Source: Bryobacterales bacterium
GTDB lineage: Bacteria; Acidobacteriota; Terriglobia; Bryobacterales; UBA6623
Direction: 5' to 3'
DNA: 64,000 nt
Assembly: GCA_028819215.1 (NCBI GenBank)
Contig: JAPPMG010000002.1
Location: 62,001-126,000, forward strand
How positions within the stretch are numbered: the first letter of the stretch is position 1; each line of letters starts with the position of its first letter. Of this stretch, positions 25,076 through 33,578 are shown in pieces. Below the pieces are notes generated by a model that had not been told where the DNA came from, did no database searches, and was given only the letters and a program-made list of their open reading frames with translations. Made by a program: the position numbers and the translations under genes.

Positions 25076-25798
25076 TTAGGCGGGCACAGCGGCAAGCACG
25101 GTTTCCGCAACACGATCCGCGACGATCAAGCCATCCACCAACTGGATTCGGCGACTCGCCATCGCTGCGATCTGGTCGTCGTGGGTGACCATCACGAGCG
25201 TTGTGCCGGTCTCGCGATTCAGCCGCAAGAGCATCTCGAGCACCAGCTCGCTGTTGCGGCTGTCCAGATTGCCCGTCGGCTCGTCGGCGAGCACGATCGG
25301 GGGATTGGTGACGAAAGCGCGCGCCAAGGCGACGCGTTGCTGCTCGCCGCCGGATAGCTGGACCGGATAGTGGTCACATCTCTCTGCCAAGCCCACCTCG
25401 CCAAGCAATTCGATTGCCCGCCGGCGGGACTCCCGGTCGGCGTGACCGGTCAGATCGAGCGGCAACATGACGTTCTCCAAGGCCGTCAGGGTCGGCACGA
25501 GCTGGTAGGCCTGAAAGACGAAGCCGATCTTGCTCCCGCGCAACAGCGCCATTTGGTTCTCCGCCAGGCCGGAAAGCGGCTCCCCGTTGATCAGAATCTC
25601 CCCGGAAGATGGCCTGTCCAGGCCGGCCAGCAATCCCAGCAGCGTGCTCTTGCCGCTGCCGGACGGCCCTTGGATGACCACGAACGTTCCGGCCGGAATC
25701 GTGAAGTCCAGCCCTCGCAGGATCTCGACTACGCGCGAGCCGCTGGGAATGGACTTGACGAGCCCGCGGACTTCTAGCACCGGGGCTGGATTCGACAT
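25076..25798 (-). CDS. LolD/YbbA-type ABC transporter ATPase
   Basis: The ATG at 25798 gives a compact 240-residue ATPase; the longer in-frame extension lacks family similarity. GAGGAG lies upstream. Walker A is GPSGSGKST, signature LSGGEQQR, Walker B IVLADEPTGNLDS, H-loop VTHDD, all intact. The MacB/LolD group partners with FtsX-like permeases that work on lipoproteins or outer-membrane substrates. No permease is adjacent. It is divergent from a TesA-like lipase gene, as ybbA and tesA are in E. coli, where the permease YbbP follows. The large FtsX-type permease at 36 kb is a possible partner. Confidence 0.9.
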   Translation of the reverse strand: MSNPAPVLEVRGLVKSIPSGSRVVEILRGLDFTIPAGTFVVIQGPSGSGKSTLLGLLAGLDRPSSGEILINGEPLSGLAENQMALLRGSKIGFVFQAYQLVPTLTALENVMLPLDLTGHADRESRRRAIELLGEVGLAERCDHYPVQLSGGEQQRVALARAFVTNPPIVLADEPTGNLDSRNSELVLEMLLRLNRETGTTLVMVTHDDQIAAMASRRIQLVDGLIVADRVAETVLAAVPA

Positions 25799-26010
25799 AT
25801 CGCGCGCCAGTGCTCCTCTCTCGATTCTACGGGCTGGCCGACCAACTGCCCGCCTCGGCCGAAAGCGCGCGGTCTTGCCGCACCGCGCTGCGCGGGGGCT
25901 CAAGGCGCTAGCCGGGCCGCGCACCCAAGGCCGCAATGGACTAGCCGCGGCGCTCGAGCGAGCATCCCGGCCACTGATTGCACATACTGAGGTTAGCAGG
26001 CCCTGACGAT

Positions 26011-26724
26011 ATGTCTAGGTTGTCCCCGCAGTGCCGCTTCCCAAGCCTAGCCATGAGCGTGGCGATTGTCTTGCTGGCCGCCTGCGGCACGAGCGAGACG
26101 AGCGCCCCAGCCCCGCGCAGCGCCGAGAGGGCAGAGAGCAGCCGACCCGCGGTCGCACCCGTCGTGTCCGACCCGCGACCCGTCGTCGTCGCTTTCGGCG
26201 ACAGCCTCACGGCCGGCCAGCGGGTCGGTCGATCCGAAACATACCCGGCCTTCCTCCAGCGCGAGTTCGACAAGCGCGGCATGAGCTTCCGCGTAGTCAA
26301 CGAGGGGATCAGCGGCGATACCACGGCGGTGGCTCTCAGCCGAATCGATGCAGCCATCGCGCACCAGCCGCAATGGGTGATCTTGGCACTCGGAGCCAAC
26401 GACGGCCTGCGGGGCCTCCCGCTCGATGCCATGGAGGGCAACCTGCGTGAGATCATCGGCCTATTCGGGCGGGCCGGGGCGAGCGTCGTCTTGGCGGGCA
26501 TGAAACTGCCCCGAAACTACGGCCCGGAGTACGTGAGCGACTTCGACGCGGTGTATCCGAGGCTGGCGGAAGAGCTGGACCTGCCCCTGATCCCTTTCCT
26601 GCTAGAGAACGTGGCAATGGTGCCCGAACTGAACAACGCCGATGGCATCCACCCGAACGCGATGGGCAACGAGATCATCGCTCGCCAAGTGGCGCGCGCT
26701 TTCGAGGAGTTCTTGCCGGACTGA
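26011..26724 (+). CDS. tesA: GDSL/SGNH-family esterase (TesA-like), lipoprotein
   Basis: SGNH hydrolase of 237 residues from the ATG at 26011. Blocks I, II, III and V are all present: AFGDSLTAG (Ser65), EGISGDTTA, LGANDGLRG and DGIHPN (catalytic Asp/His). The leader ends in a lipobox, VLLAACGTS, so Cys25 would be lipidated and the enzyme held at a membrane facing the periplasm. E. coli TesA is a soluble periplasmic thioesterase/protease I, so lipidation is a difference. An internal ATG at 26053 is an alternative start. Divergence from the LolD-like ATPase mirrors the ybbA-tesA locus. Confidence 0.86.
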   Translation: MSRLSPQCRFPSLAMSVAIVLLAACGTSETSAPAPRSAERAESSRPAVAPVVSDPRPVVVAFGDSLTAGQRVGRSETYPAFLQREFDKRGMSFRVVNEGISGDTTAVALSRIDAAIAHQPQWVILALGANDGLRGLPLDAMEGNLREIIGLFGRAGASVVLAGMKLPRNYGPEYVSDFDAVYPRLAEELDLPLIPFLLENVAMVPELNNADGIHPNAMGNEIIARQVARAFEEFLPD

Positions 26725-26727
26725 CTC

Positions 26728-27105
26728 CTACGCCTCAGCGCGGTTGATCATGAACGTAGCCGTGTCGGCGAAGTAACGCAGCAGCGCGTCACTGACGGCT
26801 GCTGGAAACCCGACCTCGTCAAGTGCCTCGGTCATCAACTCGACCCAGCGATTGCGGGCACGGATGTCGATGGCAAATGGCATGTGTCGCATGCGCAAGC
26901 GCGGATGTCCGCGCATCTCGATGTAGCGCTGCGGCCCGCCGAAGCGGCCGACCAGAAAGTCTCGCAGGCGCACTCGCGCCTGCTCGGTCTGCCCGTCCGG
27001 GTACATCGGGCCAAGGATCTCGTCAGCCGGCACGCGGTCGTAGAAGGCCTTTGTCAGCCTGTCGAAGCCGGCCTCCCCAACGATTTCGAAAACGCTGCCC
27101 TGCAC
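26728..27105 (-). CDS. Truncated hemoglobin, group II
   Basis: A 125-residue globin starting at GTG 27105. It has the 2-on-2 fold pattern: VFEIVGEAGFDRLTKAFYDRV (A/B helices), FLVGRFGGPQRY (E helix start with the group II pattern) and HPRLRMRHMPFAI, with the proximal histidine. WVELMTEALDEVG carries the conserved G-helix Trp. Group II proteins bind O2 or NO and are tied to oxidative or nitrosative stress. A 26-residue longer product from an ATG upstream is unlikely because it would place Cys/Arg-rich sequence before the globin. The gene converges on the tesA-like gene with a 3-nt gap. Confidence 0.87.
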   Translation of the reverse strand: MQGSVFEIVGEAGFDRLTKAFYDRVPADEILGPMYPDGQTEQARVRLRDFLVGRFGGPQRYIEMRGHPRLRMRHMPFAIDIRARNRWVELMTEALDEVGFPAAVSDALLRYFADTATFMINRAEA

Positions 27106-27192
27106 GGCTCCTATTCTTAGCGCATCGCAGGGCCGGACCCGATCGCAGCATGCACGGCCGGAGCCTCGCAACCCAATCCGCACGCAGGGTGC

Positions 27193-27198
27193 TATGAT
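27193..27198 (+). promoter_or_regulatory. -10 hexamer TATGAT before the DUF1080 gene
   Basis: TATGAT ends 8 nt before the GTG and 11 nt before the in-frame ATG of the DUF1080 gene. No ribosome binding site can be seen, so the transcript probably has almost no leader. Confidence 0.35.
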
Positions 27199-27206
27199 TC
27201 CTGCCA

Positions 27207-27851
27207 GTGATGCGACGAACCTGCTTGCTAATCGCGTTCATGCTGTGCTTTGGCGGGATAGCCGTTGCAGAAGACGGTTTCGTCCAGCTGTTCGATGGCA
27301 AGTCCCTAGATGGCTGGATCCTGCTCGGCCAGCGCGGCGAGGGCTATGCGATCAAGGATGGCAGTATCGCTTGCGCCAAGGGCAGTGGGGGAAACCTGTT
27401 CTCTGCTTCCGAGTACGCCGACTTCGTGCTGCGTTTCGAGTTCAAGCTCGAGTCCGGCTCGAATAACGGCCTGTGCGTACGTTGCCCGCTCGGATGGAGC
27501 GACATGGCCTACGCTGGCAACGAACTTCAGATCATCGACAATTCGGCCGAGCGGTACGCGAACATTGAGCCTTGGCAGAAGCATGGGTCCCTGTACCATG
27601 TTGCTCCGGCCAAGACCGGTGCTCTGAAGCCGGTTGGCGAGTGGAACAGCCAAGAGGTGAGGGCCCAGGGATCGAGGATCTCGGTCACGCTTAACGGGAC
27701 GAAGATCCTCGACGTCGACACCGCCGACGTGAAGGACCCGGCGCTGTTGGCCAAGCATCCGGGCCTGAAGCGAAGGAGCGGCCATGTCGGCTTTCTGGGT
27801 CACAACGAACCCGTACAGTTCAGGAACATCCGCATCAAGCGCCTGCCTTGA
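27207..27851 (+). CDS. Secreted DUF1080 (3-keto-disaccharide hydrolase-type) protein
   Basis: A 214-residue protein with a Sec signal (LLIAFMLCFGGIAVAED) and a jelly-roll concanavalin-like domain of the DUF1080 family. Typical strands are FVQLFDGKSLDGWILLG, FVLRFEFKLESGSNNGLCVR and AYAGNELQIIDN, with GHVGFLGHNEPVQFRNIRI at the end. The family binds or cleaves glycosides, and some members hydrolyse 3-keto-glycosides made by Gfo/Idh/MocA dehydrogenases. The GTG at 27207 or the next codon ATG may be the start. It precedes a Tat-exported PLP protein on the same strand. Confidence 0.88.
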   Translation: MMRRTCLLIAFMLCFGGIAVAEDGFVQLFDGKSLDGWILLGQRGEGYAIKDGSIACAKGSGGNLFSASEYADFVLRFEFKLESGSNNGLCVRCPLGWSDMAYAGNELQIIDNSAERYANIEPWQKHGSLYHVAPAKTGALKPVGEWNSQEVRAQGSRISVTLNGTKILDVDTADVKDPALLAKHPGLKRRSGHVGFLGHNEPVQFRNIRIKRLP

Positions 27852-27912
27852 CAGGTGCAGGCCGAACTCGGCCGGCACCTGACAGCGGGTTGCTTCAGCA
27901 AGGGAGGATTCA

Positions 27913-29142
27913 ATGTTGCGCCGGCTCTTTAGCGATCGTCGCGGCTTCATCCGATCCGCATTGGCCGTACCAGGAATCGGCCTGACCGCGCAGACAGCTG
28001 CGGCCCAGAGGAAGCGTCGGACCGCCAACCGCGATGTGCTGGCCGAACTCGGCGTCCGGCCGTTTCTCAATGCAGCCGGGACTTACACCCGACTGACCGC
28101 GTCCCGGATGCCTCAGTCGGTGCTGGACGCGATGCAGGTGGCAGCGACCCAATACGTGGACCTAAACGAGCTGCACGAGAAAGCAAGCGACCGGATCGCG
28201 GAACTGCTCGAGTGCGAAGCGGCGCTTGTGACCGCCGGGTGCGCTTCGGCCCTGACTCTCGGAACGGCCGCTTGCGTGGCAGGGAGTTCCGCGGATCAAA
28301 TCCGACGCCTCCCGGACACGGCTGGCATGAAGAATGAGGTCGTGCTTCAGAAATCGCACCGCAATGCCTACGACCACGCAATCCGCAATTGCGGCGTCCG
28401 ACTCGTCGAAGTGGAATCGGCACGGGACCTGGAATCGGCGATTAACGAGCGCACGGCGATGCTTTTCTTTCTCAACCGTGCCGAACGGGACGGGGCCATC
28501 GGTCACGAAGAATTCGTCCGCGTCGGCAAGCAACACGGGGTGCCGACGCTGAACGACGCAGCAGCCGATGTCCCTCCGGCGGACAATCTGTTCCGCTTCA
28601 CCAAGATGGGCTACGACTTGGTCGCGTTCTCCGGCGGCAAGGGCCTGCGCGGGCCTCAATCGGCGGGACTCTTGATCGGACGCCGCGACTTGATCGAGGC
28701 TGCGCGCTTGAACAACAGCCCTCACTCGGACTCCGTCGGCCGCACCAACAAGGTCAACAAGGAAGAGGTTGTCGGAATGCTTGTCGCGCTAGAAGAGTTC
28801 CTGGCTCGCGACCAGGACGAAGTCTGGAACGAATGGGAGCAGCGCTGTGAGCGGATAGCGAGCAACGTTGCGAAGCTGCCCGGTGTGTCGACGGAGGTGT
28901 TCACGCCGGAGCTCGCCAATGCTGTCCCGCACTTGCGGATCCGCTGGGACTATGGCGGGGCCCAGCTCACACCAGAGCAGGCGGCCGAGGAACTGCGCCA
29001 GGGAGAACCGGCCATCGAGGTACGGCCGAACCCCTCGGAAGGGCTCGAGGTCGCTGTGTGGATGCTGGCAGCGGGCGAAGACCGCATCGTCGGCCGACGA
29101 GTTCGGAGCGTCCTAGCCGCGGCACTGCGCCGGGCGGGCTGA
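27913..29142 (+). CDS. Tat-exported SelA-like PLP-dependent enzyme
   Basis: A 409-residue fold-type I PLP protein related to SelA and D-glucosaminate-6-phosphate ammonia-lyase. The leader has the twin-arginine pattern DRRGFIRSALAVPGIGL ending near QTAAAQ, so export in a folded state is predicted. Enzyme features are RPFLNAAGTYTRLTASR, DLNELHEKASDRIAELL, ALVTAGCASALTLG and the probable PLP lysine in FSGGKGLRGPQSAGLLIG. A strong AAGGGAGG ribosome binding site precedes the ATG. It lies 61 nt after the DUF1080 gene. A PLP enzyme outside the cytoplasm is unusual. The reaction, possibly elimination from an amino-sugar acid, is inference. Confidence 0.8.
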   Translation: MLRRLFSDRRGFIRSALAVPGIGLTAQTAAAQRKRRTANRDVLAELGVRPFLNAAGTYTRLTASRMPQSVLDAMQVAATQYVDLNELHEKASDRIAELLECEAALVTAGCASALTLGTAACVAGSSADQIRRLPDTAGMKNEVVLQKSHRNAYDHAIRNCGVRLVEVESARDLESAINERTAMLFFLNRAERDGAIGHEEFVRVGKQHGVPTLNDAAADVPPADNLFRFTKMGYDLVAFSGGKGLRGPQSAGLLIGRRDLIEAARLNNSPHSDSVGRTNKVNKEEVVGMLVALEEFLARDQDEVWNEWEQRCERIASNVAKLPGVSTEVFTPELANAVPHLRIRWDYGGAQLTPEQAAEELRQGEPAIEVRPNPSEGLEVAVWMLAAGEDRIVGRRVRSVLAAALRRAG

Positions 29143-29173
29143 CGCAGGACCGTCTCGCCTTTCCTGGCCGGCG

Positions 29174-30484
29174 CTAGCCGAGCAAGACGAACCGCGCCAC
29201 GAACAGCGCTGCAAGCGCATGGACCAGCCAGGACACCCTCCCCGCCTGGCCCCGTAGAATCTTGAGGGCCGAATACGAGACAACGCCCATCGCGAGTCCG
29301 TCCGCGATGCTGAACATCAAGGGCATCCCGGCCATCACGAACAGGGCCGGCACGGCGGTGTCCATGTCGTCCCATTCAATCTCCCGGGCCAAGCCAACCG
29401 TCGCCGCACCGACGATGATCAGGGGCGCGGCCGCGGCGAAAGGGGGAATCAGTCCTACAAACGGCACAACTGGCACAGCCAGCAGAAACAATCCGCCAGT
29501 GACTACTGAGGCGAGCCCAGTCCTGCCCCCAGCCTGGATGCCCGCCGCGCTCTCGACGTAAGTGGTCATGGTCGAAGTTCCCGCCAGGGCGCCGACGATC
29601 GTGGCCGTCGCATCCACTCCCAGGACACGGCCAAGCCCGGCGACTCGACCGTCGGAGTCTTCCAGGCGCGCTTTCTTCACCAATCCAATCACGGTTCCCA
29701 GCGAATCGAACATGTCGACAAAGAGCATCGCGAACACAATGTCGAGGACGCCCAAGGACAGGGCGGCATCAATTTCCAAGGCGAAGAGGGCATCGAACGC
29801 ACCGCCCCCGAGATGGGATGCGCCACCGGTCAGGCCGAGCGGGATGCCGACTAGCGCGGCTCCGACAATGCCGATCGCGACCCCGGCCCGCACGCCGCGC
29901 GATAGGAGCGTGGTGGTGAACAGCAAAGTTGCGATCGCCAGCAGCGCCGACGGGGCGGTCAGGTCGCCTCGGGTTACGAGTGTTGCGTCGTGAGCGCGGA
30001 TCAAACCGGCATTCTTGAGCCCGACCATGACCAAGAACATGCCGATCCCCGACGCGATGGCCGGCAATAGCTGCGGGGGCATCGTGCGCAGAATGGCGTT
30101 CCGAACGCCCAACACGGTCAGCACCATGAACGCTACGCCTGAAACGAAGACGATGCCGAGACCTTGCTGCCAGGCCAATCCATGACCCTGCACAACGGCA
30201 TACGCGAAGAATGCGTTCAAGCCCATGCCCGGAGCCACGGCGAGAGGCATCCGGGCAAAGAACCCCATCGCGATGGTGGCCAAGCCGCTGACCAAACAGG
30301 TCGCGAAGGCGGCTGCGGCGGGCGGGATTCCGGCATCGGCCAGAATCGCCGGATTGACCGCGATGACGTAGCTCATCGCCAGAAAGGTGGTCGCTCCGGC
30401 GACGACCTCTGTCCGGACGCTGGATCCACGCTGTCGGACCTCGAAATAGCGATCCAGAAGATCCAACACGGCGATTTCGGCCAA
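29174..30484 (-). CDS. NCS2/AzgA-type purine permease
   Basis: A 436-residue transporter with about 12-14 helices. Motifs of the adenine/guanine/hypoxanthine (AzgA) branch include FLAMSYVIAVNPAILADAG, APGMGLNAFFAYAVV, FVDMFDSLGTVIGL and TSTMTTYVESAAGI. It imports purine bases by proton symport at the inner membrane. The start is TTG at 30484 or GTG five codons later; neither has a good ribosome binding site. It is convergent with the PLP gene. Confidence 0.9.
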   Translation of the reverse strand: MAEIAVLDLLDRYFEVRQRGSSVRTEVVAGATTFLAMSYVIAVNPAILADAGIPPAAAAFATCLVSGLATIAMGFFARMPLAVAPGMGLNAFFAYAVVQGHGLAWQQGLGIVFVSGVAFMVLTVLGVRNAILRTMPPQLLPAIASGIGMFLVMVGLKNAGLIRAHDATLVTRGDLTAPSALLAIATLLFTTTLLSRGVRAGVAIGIVGAALVGIPLGLTGGASHLGGGAFDALFALEIDAALSLGVLDIVFAMLFVDMFDSLGTVIGLVKKARLEDSDGRVAGLGRVLGVDATATIVGALAGTSTMTTYVESAAGIQAGGRTGLASVVTGGLFLLAVPVVPFVGLIPPFAAAAPLIIVGAATVGLAREIEWDDMDTAVPALFVMAGMPLMFSIADGLAMGVVSYSALKILRGQAGRVSWLVHALAALFVARFVLLG

Positions 30485-30720
30485 AGCTAGGCCGAGTGCG
30501 GCAATCGACTCCGCCCGCTTAGTAGTAGCACAAGCCAGGAAGAGGCCCGGCCAAGCCAGTATATCGGCTACAGGCTCTCGTTGGGCTCAAGCCTTCGCCT
30601 TGGCTGGGAACTCTCGGCGCTCAAAGCCTCGAACCCGCGGGGCGAGCGCGCCCGGAGACTGGTTCCCGGCCGTTCGCCGCAGCACGGGATGGCCGCGGCC
30701 GAGACGGGCCGATTGCTAGA
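30485..30720. other. Intergenic region without recognised features
   Basis: This gap contains a CTCGAACCC-type stretch that first looks like a T arm on the minus strand, but no acceptor or D arm goes with it. A promoter for the purine permease should lie here. I cannot define it. Confidence 0.4.
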
Positions 30721-31776
30721 TCAGGGCTGTGCGGCCGGCATTTCGACGGCCGGCATTTCGACGGCGCTCGCCGTGAACTCCCTGGTCTCTTCGACCTTGT
30801 GCATTTCGGCGGTCTCGCCCTCGGCTGCTTGCAGCGTCCACTCCGCGACCACCTCGAGGGTACGGGACTCTACCAGCGCGCCGCCAGTCTGAACCAGCAC
30901 CTGCTCGGAACCGGACACGGTCGCGCTGGCGTAGGTCTCCGGAAGCGTCGACGCCAGCGTGCCCTGAGCCTCCAAGATGGTTGCCTCTTCCAAGCCGTCG
31001 AACTGCATGGCAAGGGCCGCGGCGTCGGAGTTGAAGGTGCGCGTGAGACGGATCTTGCCATCGTCTGCCAAGGACTCGATCGTCGAAACGGAATACAAGA
31101 CCACAGAACCCTCGGACGGCAAGGCATGCACCGCCGCCGAGACCTCGTTCACAACCGGGGTTACGCTACCTCCCGTGAAGGGACCGTGGACCTCTTCGTA
31201 GCTGGCCCGATCTTGCTGCCGCAGCGTGTCGTGGTTGACCAGCTTGACCAGAGTCGCCGCCAGTTTGTCAGGTAGACTCGCAGCCATCGCATCGCCAAGG
31301 CCCTCGTATCCGGCGATCTCAAGCAGGTTGCCCTGGGAGTCTACGTGATACGTCAGTTCCAATCCGCTGAGCGCCGCATGCAGCGGGCTCGCGACGGCAT
31401 TGTCGTTGCGAGTGAGGCTCTGGGACTGGATCACCACCTTGTTCGAGAATGCCGTGGAATCCGGAATCACGTCGACCGTCAGGCCCGGAGTGGTGATCAC
31501 CGTATCCGGATCCGGAACGGTGGCAGCGGCGACCGTGACTACGCTCTCGCGGGTCCGCACATCGGTCACGGGATCTGTCGCGGGATCTGTCCCCGTTGCC
31601 GAAGTGACTCGGGTCACGGTCTCGACGACATCGAAGACTGCCCCATCTTGGGGGGCGTACTGCAGCTCGACCGACTGCGCCTGCGCTGTCAGCAGCGCCA
31701 CAGTCCACAGGCAGGGGATGGAGAGCCATTGTTTGAAGGATCTTCGGTTCATGAGTCGGTTCACCTTATCTCGCAT
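30721..31776 (-). CDS. Secreted hypothetical protein, second gene of a TIGR03437-type operon
   Basis: A 351-residue exported protein. The signal is near LWTVALLTAQAQS, and GAGG precedes the ATG with 8 nt spacing. The body alternates beta-rich, Thr/Val-rich strands and reads like the DUF6263-type lipocalin-like proteins seen in this phylum, though I would not assign it firmly. Residues 55-75 carry a small TDP repeat, and the C terminus ends in a duplicated VEMPA. It begins 27 nt after the preceding cytochrome-like/TIGR03437 gene on the same strand, so both are expressed together. Function unknown. Confidence 0.6.
   Translation of the reverse strand: MRDKVNRLMNRRSFKQWLSIPCLWTVALLTAQAQSVELQYAPQDGAVFDVVETVTRVTSATGTDPATDPVTDVRTRESVVTVAAATVPDPDTVITTPGLTVDVIPDSTAFSNKVVIQSQSLTRNDNAVASPLHAALSGLELTYHVDSQGNLLEIAGYEGLGDAMAASLPDKLAATLVKLVNHDTLRQQDRASYEEVHGPFTGGSVTPVVNEVSAAVHALPSEGSVVLYSVSTIESLADDGKIRLTRTFNSDAAALAMQFDGLEEATILEAQGTLASTLPETYASATVSGSEQVLVQTGGALVESRTLEVVAEWTLQAAEGETAEMHKVEETREFTASAVEMPAVEMPAAQP
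30733..30762. repeat. Tandem 15-bp repeat inside the hypothetical gene
   Basis: GGCCGGCATTTCGAC occurs twice head-to-tail and encodes the duplicated VEMPA at the C terminus. It is likely a recent slippage duplication. Confidence 0.7.
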
Positions 31777-31803
31777 CGACGTTACCTCTGTGCCACCACG
31801 CGC

Positions 31804-33510
31804 TCAATCACCGAACTTGGTGATCTTCCACGTGCCGTCGCTCTGCTTCTCCGCAATAAGGAGATTGAGACCGAGCGGATTCAGCGTTTCTGCATCGCAA
31901 AACGGCGGAAGACCCTCTACTGTGACGCAGGCTTGGGTCTCTTGCACTTCAAACACGCCCGTGTATGCAGTCCCGAATACGTTCACGCTCCCGCTGCATG
32001 ACTCGCCAGCGCTCAACACAAGGTCCGCTACGCAGGCCACACCGTCGTCGTCGGCTCCAGGCATGCCGATCGCGATCGTCGCGCCGGCCGGCGAAGCCTG
32101 CATGTCCACCATCAGAGAGACCGCAAACTCACCGGCAGGCATCGCATCCGGAATCCTCGCGCTCAACTGATACAGTCCGGCGACACCTGGCGTGGCGCCG
32201 GCGTACACGATGTGGTCGTCCGGAATCGTGGTCTCGCCAAGCATCAGCTGAACCGACTCGGCGGTCAGCACATGGGAGAGGACCGGTATCTCCCCCGAGG
32301 CCAGGGCAGGATCGGTCGGCCCGAATCCTGTTCCGAACAACGTGACGACTTCGCCCGGCACGGCCGGCGACATCTCGGGGCCGGCATCCCCTGCGTCGTC
32401 GCCCGGCGGCTCCGGCATCGCTGACATCTCCGTGTCGGCCGGAGTTTCCGGCTCGCTGGCGACCAGCGAGAAATCCTCGTGCACGGCGACCGCTCCCGCA
32501 GCGCTCTCCGAAACGTGCACCAGCGTCGGCTTCACGCTGGCGATCTCGAACATGACCGTGTTGCTAAGCACTGCCTGCCCGCCGTCCGCGTCGGGATCGC
32601 AATTGCCGATCACCTGCACAGCCGCGGGTCCTAGGCCAGTCTCAGCGGGCACCTGGACGTACACTGCCGTGGCGTCCGCGTATAGCACGGGGGCTCGCAC
32701 TTGGTTGACCTCGACACAGACCCCGCCCACTTTCGTGGCGAGTTTGCCGTCCGCACCGATGGAACCAAGGGTTGCCTCGCCCATCTCGGCAAATCCGGTT
32801 CCGCTGATCACTGCGATACCGCCCGGCGCTCCTGTCGTCAAAGCAGGATCGGAATCACCGAGTGAAGTCACTCCGCCCTCGGTAATCATTGGGGAGATCG
32901 GTGACGCCGCCGCGCTGGGCTGCACCACTGCCTGCAGGGTGTAGATATTGTCGTTCCTAGTGTCTCTGCCACCGTCCGCACCGTTGACGGCCACGGCAAT
33001 TGTCACCGGCCCCACGTCCTCAGCGGGCGCTGTCCAATCGATCGCGTATGTCGCGGAACTGCCGTTGCGGGGCGCCGAGTGAGTCACCCATTCGACTTGG
33101 GCGCCCGCCGGACCGCATGTCCCCGACTCCGTCTTGATGCCGCTGCCATCGTCTGATGACGCAGCGGCCAGAGAGCCCGGTTGACCACAGCCGTCGCCGG
33201 ACCGCGCCGTCAGCTGAAAGCCGACGCGAAACTTGGTCGTGTCCTCGAAGGAGACGATCAGCGCGATCGTTTCGCCCGGCGTGTAGGTCGGAGGCGATTC
33301 GGCAGACGTGGCGACACCGCCGACCGTAAGCGACAAAGTTCCCGGTCCGGAGTTGACCTCGGAGCCAACATGGCACGCCGTGCAATCCCGTTCGCCGGGA
33401 AAAGCTCCGCCGCTGGTGCGCGCGGGTCCGCCTACCGATCGAGCAGCGACCTGTGGCACGCAGACCGCTGCCAACAGAAATGCCAGATTAATGACCCCTA
33501 GCTTTCCCAT
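31804..33510 (-). CDS. Exported CxxCH protein with reelin-like domain and two TIGR03437-like domains
   Basis: From the ATG at 33510 (GAGG 8 nt upstream) the product is 568 residues. Order: Sec signal, a cytochrome-c-like site CTACH (Cys43, Cys46, His47) and a choice-of-anchor-V/reelin-type beta domain to about residue 195. Two IPT/TIG-like units with the TIGR03437 feature ATLGSIG/GEVVTLFGTGFGPTDPA follow, then a short C-terminal domain with four cysteines. TIGR03437 is concentrated in Solibacter-type Acidobacteriota and supports the taxonomic call. A single heme site suggests electron transfer or a structural heme. No obvious redox partner lies beside it. Confidence 0.75.
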   Translation of the reverse strand: MGKLGVINLAFLLAAVCVPQVAARSVGGPARTSGGAFPGERDCTACHVGSEVNSGPGTLSLTVGGVATSAESPPTYTPGETIALIVSFEDTTKFRVGFQLTARSGDGCGQPGSLAAASSDDGSGIKTESGTCGPAGAQVEWVTHSAPRNGSSATYAIDWTAPAEDVGPVTIAVAVNGADGGRDTRNDNIYTLQAVVQPSAAASPISPMITEGGVTSLGDSDPALTTGAPGGIAVISGTGFAEMGEATLGSIGADGKLATKVGGVCVEVNQVRAPVLYADATAVYVQVPAETGLGPAAVQVIGNCDPDADGGQAVLSNTVMFEIASVKPTLVHVSESAAGAVAVHEDFSLVASEPETPADTEMSAMPEPPGDDAGDAGPEMSPAVPGEVVTLFGTGFGPTDPALASGEIPVLSHVLTAESVQLMLGETTIPDDHIVYAGATPGVAGLYQLSARIPDAMPAGEFAVSLMVDMQASPAGATIAIGMPGADDDGVACVADLVLSAGESCSGSVNVFGTAYTGVFEVQETQACVTVEGLPPFCDAETLNPLGLNLLIAEKQSDGTWKITKFGD

Positions 33511-33550
33511 GTCAATCACCTCGCTTCCCTAAGGTAGCCCATCAAGAGTG

Positions 33551-33570
33551 TGCTGGCAAGTTAGCCAGCA
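33551..33570. repeat. Perfect 7-bp hairpin between ribulokinase and the TIGR03437 gene
   Basis: TGCTGGC-AAGTTA-GCCAGCA lies 9 nt after the ribulokinase stop (minus strand) and 41 nt before the next gene on that strand. It has no T-run, so it is a transcription or mRNA-end hairpin of uncertain kind. Confidence 0.4.
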
Positions 33571-33578
33571 GTGGCACC

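Noticed and set aside
30640..30680. Possible tRNA T arm on the minus strand (GGGTTCGAGG)
   Set aside because: The flanking bases do not form the 5-bp T stem and no acceptor stem, D arm or anticodon loop can be placed.
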